Shown here in pieces: positions 1 to 7,704 of a stretch of 64,000 nt of DNA. Made by a program: the position numbers and the translations under genes. Below the pieces are notes generated by a model. That model had not been told where the DNA came from and did no database searches. It saw nothing but the letters and a program-made list of their open reading frames with translations. The stretch is from an uncultured Oscillibacter sp. (lineage in GTDB: Bacteria; Bacillota; Clostridia; Oscillospirales; Oscillospiraceae). Location of the stretch: the NCBI GenBank assembly GCA_910578935.1, contig CAJTSM010000011.1, positions 1-64,000 of the forward strand, in the 5' to 3' direction. Position 1 is the stretch's first letter. Each line of letters starts with the position of its first letter.

Positions 1-834
1 GTAGCAGGGCTCAAAGCCGAACTGGCTGGGGAAGGCGGGCCAGCATTTGTCCGCGAAGGCCACGTACTTCCGGGCCCCCTTGTGCTTCTCCGCCCAGTCC
101 AGGAGGGTCAGCTCAAATTGGGCCATCCGCTCGCCCAGGTCGGGATAGTAGCGGCCCTCGCCCATCTCGGCGGCCATCTCGGCGCAGACCGCCGGGATGC
201 GGGGGTCCCCGGCGTGTTCCCGATAGCTCACCAGCAGGTCCAGCTCGGAGTTCTCCTCCACCTCCACGCCCAGCTCATAGAGGCCCTTGATGGGGGCATT
301 GCAGGCGAAGAAGTCCTGGGGCCGGGGACCGAAGGTGATGATTTTCAGGTTCTTCACGCCGATGACGGCCCGGGCGATGGGGACAAATTCGGCAATCATA
401 CCGGCGATGTCCTGGGCGGTGCCCACGGGGTACTCGGGGATGTAGCCCTTGAGATGCCGCATGCCCAGGTTGTAGGAGCAGTTCAGCATGCCGCAGTAGG
501 CGTCGCCCCGGCCGTTGATGAGGTCCCCGTCTCCCTCGGCGGCGGCCACAAACATGCAGGGGCCGTCAAAGTTCCGGGCAATCAGCGTCTCCGGCGTCTC
601 GGGGCCGAAGTTGCCCAGGAACACCACCAGGGCGTTGCAGCCCTGGGCTTTCACGTCCTCCACGGCTTTCAGCATTCCCTGCTCGTTTTCCACCGTGACA
701 GGGCACTCGTACAGCTCGCCGGAACAGGCGGCCTTGACGGCGGCCCGGCGCTTCTCGCTCAGGGCGACGGGAAAACAGTCCCGGGAGACGGCGACGAGGC
801 CCAGCTTTACCTCGGGAATATTGGTCAATTGCAT
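1..834 (-). CDS. Sugar isomerase, L-fucose/L-arabinose isomerase family (partial)
   Basis: The gene runs off the left edge; 278 codons from the N-terminus are visible. The protein begins MQLTNIPEVKLGLVAVSRD and contains FLGNFGPETPETLIA and LINGRGDAYCGM, the pattern of the COG2407 L-fucose/L-arabinose isomerase-like family. Such enzymes interconvert aldose and ketose sugars in the cytosol. The ATG at 834 is preceded by AAAAGGAGGAAG, an excellent ribosome binding site. It is the last visible gene of the minus-strand operon, behind DUF4867 and xylulokinase. This context suggests it supplies a ketopentose to the kinase (inference). The exact substrate (arabinose, fucose, xylose or another) cannot be read from the fragment, and the metal ligands of the C-terminal half lie outside the window. 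Confidence 0.8.
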   Translation of the reverse strand, partial: MQLTNIPEVKLGLVAVSRDCFPVALSEKRRAAVKAACSGELYECPVTVENEQGMLKAVEDVKAQGCNALVVFLGNFGPETPETLIARNFDGPCMFVAAAEGDGDLINGRGDAYCGMLNCSYNLGMRHLKGYIPEYPVGTAQDIAGMIAEFVPIARAVIGVKNLKIITFGPRPQDFFACNAPIKGLYELGVEVEENSELDLLVSYREHAGDPRIPAVCAEMAAEMGEGRYYPDLGERMAQFELTLLDWAEKHKGARKYVAFADKCWPAFPSQFGFEPCY

Positions 835-850
835 AGAATCTTCCTCCTTT

Positions 851-1486
851 TCAAAGATCGTTTTTGATATCAATGTTTTCACCTGTCAGGCCCACCCAGG
901 CCCCCTGTCCGGCCTCGCCGGAGTCCGGATGCGCCAGCAGCCATTTGTTTTTCGCCCACAGGCGGTCATCCTCCGCGTTCAGCGGCGTGAGGATAGGCCT
1001 GGCCTCGTTGGTGCCCCTGGGCAGCGCCACCGCCACCCGGAACCCCTTTGCCCCATCCACATGGCAGGGGGCGTAGTGCAGCGTCGTGGCGTAGACCTCC
1101 ACCACCGCCCCGGCAGGGACCCGGAAGGCCCGGACACAGGCGGTATCCAGCCGGCCGTCCACCGTTTCCTCCTGTTTCGCCAGCAGGAGAATGAAGTCCG
1201 ACGCTCCGATGTTGACCTCGCTGTCCCGATGGTACTCCAGGCAGTTGAGCCTGGTATTGCGGCCCCAGCACATGCCGATTTGTACCGGCATCCCGCCGTA
1301 GGCGTGGTCCCGCAGCTGGCCGAAGAGGGCGCTCTGCTCCAAAGAGGCGATGGACGGCTCATAGGCCGTGCCCTCCTCCGGCAGAGGAATGTTTTCCATA
1401 GCCCGGAGCAGCTCCGCCGTGTCATAGCCGGTGAGCACCTGGCCGTAGGCCCGGAAGGCAGGACTGTAAACAGATTCAATCTTCAT
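851..1486 (-). CDS. DUF4867 family protein, cupin-like, sugar operon
   Basis: A 211-residue soluble protein starting MKIESVYSPAFRAYGQVL. It resembles the DUF4867 family, which recurs beside fucose/arabinose-type isomerase genes in Firmicutes (family knowledge). The middle carries CLEYHRDSEVNIGASDF, then VPAGAVVEVYATTLHYAPC and a VALPRGTNEA segment. The spacing of His, Glu and Gly-rich strands looks like a cupin barrel that could bind a metal or sugar. No signal peptide or membrane segment is seen. It lies 12 bases downstream of xylulokinase and 16 bases upstream of the isomerase, so it is almost certainly co-transcribed. A role as sugar epimerase, mutarotase or sensor is only a guess. Confidence 0.75.
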   Translation of the reverse strand: MKIESVYSPAFRAYGQVLTGYDTAELLRAMENIPLPEEGTAYEPSIASLEQSALFGQLRDHAYGGMPVQIGMCWGRNTRLNCLEYHRDSEVNIGASDFILLLAKQEETVDGRLDTACVRAFRVPAGAVVEVYATTLHYAPCHVDGAKGFRVAVALPRGTNEARPILTPLNAEDDRLWAKNKWLLAHPDSGEAGQGAWVGLTGENIDIKNDL

Positions 1487-1498
1487 GGGTTTTCTCCT

Positions 1499-2974
1499 TT
1501 AAAGAAGCTGGGGGAACAGCGCCTTGCAGGCGGGGTAGATTTTTTGGAACTGCCGGTACCGCTCCTCATAGAGGGCGGTCAGTCCAGCCTCCGGCTCCAC
1601 GGTGCCGGCAACGCGCACCAGGGCGTCCGCCGCCGCCTGGACGGTGGGGAACCGCCCCGCCGCCACCATGGCCAGCATGGCCCCGCCGTAGCCAGGCCCC
1701 TGCTCCGTGGCCACGATGTCCAGGGGGATGCCCAGGACATTGGCCATGATGGTCCGCCAGAGCCCGGACTTGCTGCCCCCGCCGCAGATGTTGGAGCGGG
1801 GAATCTCCACGCCCAGGCTCCGGGCCACCTCAAAGCTGTCCCGGATGGCGAAGGCCACGCCCTCCAGCACCGCCTGGAGCAGGTCCGCCCGGGTGGTGTC
1901 CATGGTCATGCCAATCAAGCAGCCCCGGGCGCCGGTGTCGTTGATGGGGCTGCGCTCCCCCATGAGGTAGGGGAGGAAAAACACATGGTTCCGACCCAGC
2001 TTTTCCGGGGTAATCGCCGCCTGTTCCCCGGCGTAGTCCTGGGTCGTTAAAATATCCTCCATCCACCACTTGTTGCAGCTGGCGGCGGAGAGCATGCAGC
2101 CCATGAGGTGGTATCCGCCGTCGGCGTGGGCGAAGGAGTGGAGGGCGTTGTTGGGGTCCACGCCGAAGGTTTTGCTGGAGATGAAGATGGTCCCGGAGGT
2201 GCCCAGGCTGATGTTGCAGCCCCCGTCCCCCACGGTACCCGTGCCCACGGCGGCGGCGGCGTTGTCCCCCGCCCCGGCGCAGACCACCGTCGTTTCCGCC
2301 AGGTCCAGGGCCCTCGCCATGTCCGGCTTGAGGGTGCCCACGGCCTCATAGCTCTCGAAGGCCTTCGCCATCTGGGACTCCCGCAGACCGCACAGCTCCA
2401 GCATCTCCGGGCTCCAGCGCTTGTGCTCCACGTCGAAGAGGAGCATCCCCGAGGCGTCGGAGACGTCGGTGCAGTGGACGCCGGTGAGGCAGTAGTTGAT
2501 GTAGTCCTTGGGCAGCATCACCTTGTCGATTCTGGCGAACAGCTCCGGCTCGTTCTTCCGCATCCAGAGGAGCTTAGGGGCCGTGAAGCCCGCGAAGGCA
2601 ATATTGGCGGTATACCGGCTGATTTTTTCCCGGCCCACGATCTTGTTGAGGTAGTCCACCTCCTGAGCGGTGCGGCCGTCGTTCCAGAGGATGGCCGGGC
2701 GAAGGACCCGGTCCTCCTCGTCCAGGGCCACCAGTCCGTGCATCTGCCCGCCGCAGCCGATGGCCGCAATCCGGGTCTTATCGCAGTCCGCCGTCAACTC
2801 CCGGATGCCAGTCACCACTGCTTCCAGCCAGTCCGCCGGGTTCTGCTCGGCCCAGCCAGGCCTGGGAAAAGACAGCGGGTATTCCCGAGAGACGATGTTT
2901 TGGATTTGTCCCTCCTCGTCCACCAGCAGCAGCTTGACGGCGGAGGTACCCAGGTCGATTCCAATATACAGCAT
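1499..2974 (-). CDS. xylB: Xylulokinase (FGGY carbohydrate kinase)
   Basis: A 491-residue cytosolic kinase that phosphorylates D-xylulose, or a related ketopentose, with ATP to feed the pentose phosphate pathway. The FGGY signs are clear: the N-terminal phosphate-binding DLGTSAVKLLLVDE, then GCGGQMHGLVALDEE and ILWNDGRTAQEVDYLN in domain I. Domain II has GAGDNAAAAVGTGTV, SLGTSGTIF and NICGGGSKSGLWRTIMANV. Length is normal for XylB. The frame stays open far upstream of the chosen start, but MLYIGIDLG at 2974 is the conserved family N-terminus and follows a GGAGAA ribosome binding site. It sits 11 bases downstream of the GH3 gene. FGGY kinases differ in substrate, and xylulose is the best fit with a beta-xylosidase neighbour. 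Confidence 0.92.
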   Translation of the reverse strand: MLYIGIDLGTSAVKLLLVDEEGQIQNIVSREYPLSFPRPGWAEQNPADWLEAVVTGIRELTADCDKTRIAAIGCGGQMHGLVALDEEDRVLRPAILWNDGRTAQEVDYLNKIVGREKISRYTANIAFAGFTAPKLLWMRKNEPELFARIDKVMLPKDYINYCLTGVHCTDVSDASGMLLFDVEHKRWSPEMLELCGLRESQMAKAFESYEAVGTLKPDMARALDLAETTVVCAGAGDNAAAAVGTGTVGDGGCNISLGTSGTIFISSKTFGVDPNNALHSFAHADGGYHLMGCMLSAASCNKWWMEDILTTQDYAGEQAAITPEKLGRNHVFFLPYLMGERSPINDTGARGCLIGMTMDTTRADLLQAVLEGVAFAIRDSFEVARSLGVEIPRSNICGGGSKSGLWRTIMANVLGIPLDIVATEQGPGYGGAMLAMVAAGRFPTVQAAADALVRVAGTVEPEAGLTALYEERYRQFQKIYPACKALFPQLL

Positions 2975-2985
2975 GTCGTTTCTCC

Positions 2986-5082
2986 TTATGTCCGGCGGAT
3001 AGAAGTGCTGACTGCGGTCTTTCCCGTCAGCCGGGCGGTGCGGGCGTCCGGCTGGCCCAGGCCCGCGTACAGGGTCCAGGCCCCGCTGCCGGGAATCCGC
3101 TCTCCGGCGTCGTTGACCACGGTGAAGGCCGAGGGCTCTATGGGAATGTCCACTGTCTTCGTCTCCCCCGCCCCCAGCTCGATCCGCCGGAAGCCGCAGA
3201 GGATGGGATTGGGCGGCGCGTCGGGGGACGCCTCGTCCTTCAAATAGAGCTGCACCACCTCCTGGGCGGCCCGCCCGCCCCGGTTCTCCACTGTGACCCG
3301 GGCGGAGGCCTCCCCGGCGGTGACGGCGGTGACCGCCGCGTCGCCGTAGGTCAGGCCGTAGCCGAAGGGATAGAGGGGCTCGCCCCGGTAGTAGCGGTAG
3401 GTCCGGTTGGTCATGGCGTAGTCGGTAAAGGCGGGCAGCTCCTCCAGGGCCCCGTCCCGGTAGAAGGTCACGGGCAGCTTGCCGGAGGGAGACGCTTTGC
3501 CGAAAATCAGGTCCGCAATGGCCCGGCCTCCCCCGGCGCCGGGATACCAGCCCAGGAGAATGGCGTCCGCTTGGGTTTCGGCCTCGCTGAGGTCGATGGC
3601 GCTTCCCGCCAAAAGGACCACCATCGTGGGCTTCCCTGCCGCCAGCACATGCCGCAGCAGCATCCGCTGGGGCGAGGGCAGGAGAAGATCCTCCTTGTCC
3701 CCGGACCCGGCGGCGTTGCCCTCGTCGGGCTGTTCGCCCTCCAGAGTCTCGTCCAGGCCCAGGACCAGGACCACCACGTCGCTGTGCTTCACCACCGCCA
3801 TGGCCTCCGCCATGCGGTCGCTGGCCTGTGCCAGGGGCTCTACCCGGTCCCGCCAGAGGTGGCAGCCCTCGGCGTACAGCACCCGGCCGCGGCCCTCCAT
3901 GGCGTCCTGGATGCCCTCCAAGACGGTGACATAGCGGGAGGCGGTGCCGTGGTAGTTCCCCACCAGAGCCGCCCGGCTGTTGGCGTTGGGACCGATGACC
4001 CCGACGGTGCCCACGGTTTCCGGGTTCAGGGGCAAAAGCCCGTTGTTTTTCAGCAGCACGCAGGACTCCAGAGCGGCTTTGTGGGCCAGAGCCAGGTGCT
4101 CCGGGCACTCCACCGCTTCATAGGGGATGGAATCGTACTCGCTGCCCTCCCCCAGGACGCCCAGGAGATACCGGGTGGTAAAGAGCCGCTCGGCGGCAAT
4201 TGTAATATCCTCCTCGGAGATCAGCCCCTCCCGCAGGGCCAGGAGCAAACAGCGGTAGCAGTCGCCGCAGTTCAGGTCACAGCCGTTTTTCAGCGCCAGG
4301 GCTACGGACTGGGCGGTGTTCTCCGTGACCATATGTCCGGTGTGGAAGTCCCGGATGGCCCAGCAGTCGGAGACCACATGGCCCTGGAAGCCCCAGCGGC
4401 CCCGGAGGATGTCTTTCAGCAGCGTCTCGCTGCCGCAGCAGGGCTCGCCGTTGGTGCGGTTGTAAGCGCCCATGACGGCCTCCACCCCGGCGTCCTTGAC
4501 ACAGGCCTCGAAGGCGGGGAGATAGGTCTCCTCCATGTCCTTGGGGGAGGCCACGGCGTTGAACTTGTGCCGCAGGCTCTCCGGCCCGCTGTGGACGGCA
4601 AAGTGCTTGGCGCAGGCGGCGGATTTCATGGTTTCGCCGCTGCCCTGGAGACCCCGGACGTAGGCCTTGCCCAGCCGGGACGTGAGGCAGGGGTCCTCGC
4701 CGTAGGTCTCGTGCCCCCGGCCCCAGCGGGGGTCCCGGAAGATGTTGACGTTGGGGGACCAGAAGGTCAGGCCCTTGTAGATGTCCCGGTCGTCCTGGGC
4801 GGAAAGGGCGTTGTACTTGGCCCGGCCCTCGGTGGCGGCCACGTCCCCCAGCTTTTCCAAAAGCTCCTCGTCAAACATGGCCGCCAGGCCGATGGCCTGG
4901 GGGAAGCTGGTGGCGGTGCCCGCCCGGGCCACGCCGTGAAGGGCCTCGTTCCACCAGTTGTAGGCGGGGACCCCCAGATGGGGAACAGGCGGCGCGTTAT
5001 AGCTCAGCTGGCCGGCCTTTTCCTCCAGGCTCATCTGCGCCACCAGAGCCCTGGCCCGCCGCCGCGCGGTTTCTCGATCCAT
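2986..5082 (-). CDS. Glycoside hydrolase family 3, beta-xylosidase-like
   Basis: A 698-residue exo-acting glycosidase, probably cytosolic because no signal peptide is seen. The GH3 N-terminal barrel contains WWNEALHGVARAG, FWSPNVNIFRDPRWGRGHET and AKHFAVHSGPE. The nucleophile Asp is expected in GHVVSDCWAI. The alpha/beta sandwich domain and a fibronectin-III-like C-terminal domain (EVVQLYLKDE) follow, the full GH3 architecture. The WWNEALHG and DPRWGRGHETYGEDP pattern is typical of beta-xylosidase/alpha-arabinofuranosidase GH3 enzymes rather than beta-glucosidases. The start at 5082 has AAAGGAG seven bases upstream; 42 more codons are open upstream but lack a ribosome binding site. Neighbouring transport and xylulokinase genes suggest it releases pentoses from imported xylo- or arabino-oligosaccharides. 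Confidence 0.9.
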   Translation of the reverse strand: MDRETARRRARALVAQMSLEEKAGQLSYNAPPVPHLGVPAYNWWNEALHGVARAGTATSFPQAIGLAAMFDEELLEKLGDVAATEGRAKYNALSAQDDRDIYKGLTFWSPNVNIFRDPRWGRGHETYGEDPCLTSRLGKAYVRGLQGSGETMKSAACAKHFAVHSGPESLRHKFNAVASPKDMEETYLPAFEACVKDAGVEAVMGAYNRTNGEPCCGSETLLKDILRGRWGFQGHVVSDCWAIRDFHTGHMVTENTAQSVALALKNGCDLNCGDCYRCLLLALREGLISEEDITIAAERLFTTRYLLGVLGEGSEYDSIPYEAVECPEHLALAHKAALESCVLLKNNGLLPLNPETVGTVGVIGPNANSRAALVGNYHGTASRYVTVLEGIQDAMEGRGRVLYAEGCHLWRDRVEPLAQASDRMAEAMAVVKHSDVVVLVLGLDETLEGEQPDEGNAAGSGDKEDLLLPSPQRMLLRHVLAAGKPTMVVLLAGSAIDLSEAETQADAILLGWYPGAGGGRAIADLIFGKASPSGKLPVTFYRDGALEELPAFTDYAMTNRTYRYYRGEPLYPFGYGLTYGDAAVTAVTAGEASARVTVENRGGRAAQEVVQLYLKDEASPDAPPNPILCGFRRIELGAGETKTVDIPIEPSAFTVVNDAGERIPGSGAWTLYAGLGQPDARTARLTGKTAVSTSIRRT

Positions 5083-5101
5083 AAGCAATTCTCCTTTGGG
5101 T

Positions 5102-5773
5102 TCAGTTTGGTTCTCCGTCCTCCGCCGGAAGCACCCGGCGGAAAATCCTCCACAGCACCCGGGAGGCCAGCCACGCCGGGCCGGAGGCCCCCGCGATGAA
5201 ATACACAAAGCCCAGCATCCGCATGATCACCGGGGGCAGAAACAGCGGGACGGCGACGGGCAAAAGGGCGATCAGCCACAGCAGCAGCGTCCGCCCCGGG
5301 GAGCAGAAAGCCAGGGCAAAGGCGTTCTTCACCTGCCCTTTCCAGGTATTCTGGAACATGGCCTGAAGGGGGAACACATAGCACAGCAGGGTCAGGGCAA
5401 TCACCGCCACGATGGTGGCGACGGTCAGGAAGAGGACCCGGAGGGCCCCCTCCTGCCGGAGGGCGAAGAGGGCGTCTCCCGCCGCCACAGCCCCCAGGGC
5501 CAGCACCAGCAGGCCCAGGGCCGCGCCCCGCTTGAAGTTGGCCCGGAAGGCGTCCAGGAAGCCCCGCAGGGTGCGGACCTCCTCCCCCTGGACCAGCTTC
5601 AAGGTGACATAGTACAGCGCGCACAGGGCGGGCCCGGCGGTAACCACCGGCAGGGCGCAGAGGACGCAGAGCCAGTTGAGGACAATCAGGTCCCCCAGGG
5701 TGCGGAGGACCTGGCCCAGGGAGGCCCGGAGGGGGCTTCCCTCCTCCGGCCCGGCCTTACGCGTGTCCGCCAT
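5102..5773 (-). CDS. DUF624 (YesL-like) membrane protein
   Basis: A 223-residue integral membrane protein of the DUF624/YesL family, usually found next to carbohydrate ABC importers in Firmicutes. It has about five or six hydrophobic segments, among them LIVLNWLCVLCALPVVTAGP, a run starting GAALGLLVLALGAVA and another starting LLLWLIALLPVAVPL. The family signature region PVVTAGPALCALYYV is present. The family's biochemical role is unknown; it may assist transporter assembly or sugar sensing. It lies between the MalG-like permease (4-base gap) and the GH3 gene (19-base gap), so it is translated within the operon. Confidence 0.85.
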   Translation of the reverse strand: MADTRKAGPEEGSPLRASLGQVLRTLGDLIVLNWLCVLCALPVVTAGPALCALYYVTLKLVQGEEVRTLRGFLDAFRANFKRGAALGLLVLALGAVAAGDALFALRQEGALRVLFLTVATIVAVIALTLLCYVFPLQAMFQNTWKGQVKNAFALAFCSPGRTLLLWLIALLPVAVPLFLPPVIMRMLGFVYFIAGASGPAWLASRVLWRIFRRVLPAEDGEPN

Positions 5774-5777
5774 AGAC

Positions 5778-6626
5778 TCAGCCCTTCACGCCGCCCAGGG
5801 CCACGCCGGCAATGATGTACTTGGACAGGGCGAAGTACACGATGAACAGGGGCAGGATTGTCAGGGTCAGGCCCAAATAGATCGCGCCGTGCTCCGTCTT
5901 ATAAATATCGCCCCGAAGGAGGCCCACCATAATCGGCATGGTGTATTTACTGTTGTCCGTCAGAAGGATAGTGGGCAGGAAGAGGCTGTTCCAGCTGGAG
6001 ACGAAGCAGAAGATGGCCTGGGTGGCCATGGCCGGCTTCATGATGGGCAGCGCGATGCGGTTGAAGGTGTTGAATTCCCCGGAGCCGTCGATCCGGGCCG
6101 AGTCCAGCAGCTCCAGAGGTAAAGAGGACAGCATGAACTGCCGCATGAAGAACACCGTGGCCGGAGCGGCAATGGAGGGGAGGATCAGCGCCAGGAAGTT
6201 GTTGGTCATGTGGATCTGATACATGAACTGGTAGAAGCCGATGCTGGTGACCTGGGCGGGAATCATCATCACGCACATGATGACGGTGAAAAAGGTCTTG
6301 CGCCCCTTCCACTGGTAGGCTACCAGGGCATAGGCGGTGAGGGCGGAGAAATACACCGTGCAGGCCGTGGAGCCCACGGAAATGATCATGGAGTTTATGA
6401 AGCCCCGGATGGGATTGAAGGTCTTGCCCAGCAGCACGCTCAGGTTGCTCATCAGGTAGGTGGAAGGCACCAGGGAAATGGCGTGCTGCTGAATCTCATA
6501 GGTGCTGCGGGTGGAGTTGACGAGCATGATGACAAAGGGCATCAGGCTGAGGATGGTCAGCAGGATGCACACGGTATAGGCCACAATTTTAAAGGCCGTG
6601 CCGTTGGAGTGTTTCGCGTGTTTCAT
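5778..6626 (-). CDS. Carbohydrate ABC transporter permease, MalG/GanQ-like
   Basis: A 282-residue inner-membrane permease of the CUT1 sugar importer family. A cytoplasmic N-terminus is followed by six predicted membrane helices, with a long periplasm-side loop after helix 1. The ATPase-contacting EAA loop is LDSARIDGSGEFNTFNRIAL. The C-terminus ends in GVALGGVKG, a very common ending for MalG-type subunits. It lies six bases downstream of the partner permease and four bases upstream of the DUF624 gene. No ATPase gene is present in the visible operon. As in many Firmicutes CUT1 systems, a shared MsmK/MsmX-type ATPase elsewhere probably energises it (inference). Confidence 0.93.
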   Translation of the reverse strand: MKHAKHSNGTAFKIVAYTVCILLTILSLMPFVIMLVNSTRSTYEIQQHAISLVPSTYLMSNLSVLLGKTFNPIRGFINSMIISVGSTACTVYFSALTAYALVAYQWKGRKTFFTVIMCVMMIPAQVTSIGFYQFMYQIHMTNNFLALILPSIAAPATVFFMRQFMLSSLPLELLDSARIDGSGEFNTFNRIALPIMKPAMATQAIFCFVSSWNSLFLPTILLTDNSKYTMPIMVGLLRGDIYKTEHGAIYLGLTLTILPLFIVYFALSKYIIAGVALGGVKG

Positions 6627-6632
6627 GTCCGG

Positions 6633-7547
6633 TTACCTCCCCTCGTCCTTGTCCCGCATCAGCAGGAAGATCACGCCGGAAAACACCGCGATGATGAGGA
6701 ACATAATCATGCTGGCCGCGGCGGCCCGGTTGTAGAGATAGCTCCCGCTGAACGCCTGGTTGTAAATAAACACGCTGGTGGTCAGGGTCGCGTTGTCCGG
6801 CCCGCCCAGCAGGAACAGCTTGGGAATGTCGTACATGTTCAGTCCGCCGATCATGCTGGTGATCAGGGTGTAGAGCAGGATGGTTTTCAGGTTGGGAATG
6901 GTGATCTGGAAGAACAGCTGCACGTCGTTGGCCCCGTCGATCTCCGCCGCCTCGTAAATCTCAGGGCTGATGCCCAGGACGCCGGAAATCAGGATGATCA
7001 TCGTGTAGCCGTACCACATCCAGAACTGGATAAAGGCCACGATGAGCTGGGCCGCCGTCGCGTTGATGGAGAAATTGAAGGGAGTGCTCAGCACGCCCGT
7101 GGTCATAAGCAGATCGTTCACCGGGCCGGTGGGATAGCCGAAGAGGGCGTTGAACAAAATGGCCACGGAGGCCGCCGTGATGATGTTGGGCATATAGAAA
7201 ACGACCTTGAAGAAGCCCTGACCGGCCAGCTTGTGGCGGTGGCTGGTGAACCAGGCCGTCAGCAGCAGGGCCAAGGTAATCTGGGGGATAAAGTTCATGA
7301 TCCAGAGCTTCACGGTGTTGCCCAGGGATTTAATAAAAGAGGGGTTTTGAAGGACGCTGACAAAGTTCTTGAACGGCTCGTCCGTCAGGAAGTGCCAGGT
7401 CGTGTTTCCCAGGCCCTTGCAGTCCGTGAAGCCCAGGAGGGCGGTGTAAATGGTGGGATACAGGGAGAAAACGCAGAAGGCCACAATGAAGGGCAGGCTG
7501 AACAAATAGCCGTACCTCGCGTAGCTGAAGCCTTTTCGCTGCTTCAT
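6633..7547 (-). CDS. Carbohydrate ABC transporter permease, MalF/UgpA-like
   Basis: A 304-residue membrane subunit that pairs with the downstream MalG-like permease in a CUT1 sugar importer. The start MKQRKGFSYARYGYLFSLPF is typical of UgpA/LacF-type proteins. Six membrane helices are evident, and the EAA loop is YEAAEIDGANDVQLFFQITI. It is separated from the binding-protein gene by about 157 bases that hold three stem-loops, and from the second permease by six bases. The stem-loops probably lower its expression relative to the binding protein. Substrate is likely a xylo- or arabino-oligosaccharide, judged only from the neighbouring GH3 and xylulokinase genes. Confidence 0.93.
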   Translation of the reverse strand: MKQRKGFSYARYGYLFSLPFIVAFCVFSLYPTIYTALLGFTDCKGLGNTTWHFLTDEPFKNFVSVLQNPSFIKSLGNTVKLWIMNFIPQITLALLLTAWFTSHRHKLAGQGFFKVVFYMPNIITAASVAILFNALFGYPTGPVNDLLMTTGVLSTPFNFSINATAAQLIVAFIQFWMWYGYTMIILISGVLGISPEIYEAAEIDGANDVQLFFQITIPNLKTILLYTLITSMIGGLNMYDIPKLFLLGGPDNATLTTSVFIYNQAFSGSYLYNRAAAASMIMFLIIAVFSGVIFLLMRDKDEGR

Positions 7548-7605
7548 GAAATCTCAGCTCCTTGAAATCAGATTGGCCGGGCATGGCCGGAGAGGAAGAA
7601 CGGAG

Positions 7606-7696
7606 CGAAAGGGGCCCGTTCCGGGCCCCTTTCGCCTGGAAGCAGTCTCTCATCATCTCGGAGCCCGCCCCGAGATGGTCTGGGCCACTGGCCCAG
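7606..7696 (-). terminator. Three consecutive stem-loops between binding protein and permease genes
   Basis: Read directly from the sequence: arms at 7606-7618 and 7622-7634 form a perfect 13-bp GC-rich hairpin; arms at 7654-7661 and 7670-7677 form an 8-bp hairpin; arms at 7680-7686 and 7690-7696 form a 7-bp hairpin. No strong U-run follows. They fit mRNA-processing or 3'-stabilising structures, or partial attenuators, that let the lipoprotein mRNA accumulate above the permease mRNA. Confidence 0.75.
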
Positions 7697-7704
7697 GAAT
7701 CGGC

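Noticed and set aside
515..2050. Long plus-strand open frames opposite the sugar operon
   Set aside because: They mirror the codon use of the minus-strand genes in GC-rich DNA and show no family pattern or ribosome binding site.
2975..4108. A long in-frame extension upstream of the xylulokinase start
   Set aside because: It lies wholly inside the GH3 gene in another frame, is low-complexity Gly/Arg-rich, and the conserved FGGY N-terminus with a ribosome binding site begins at 2974.
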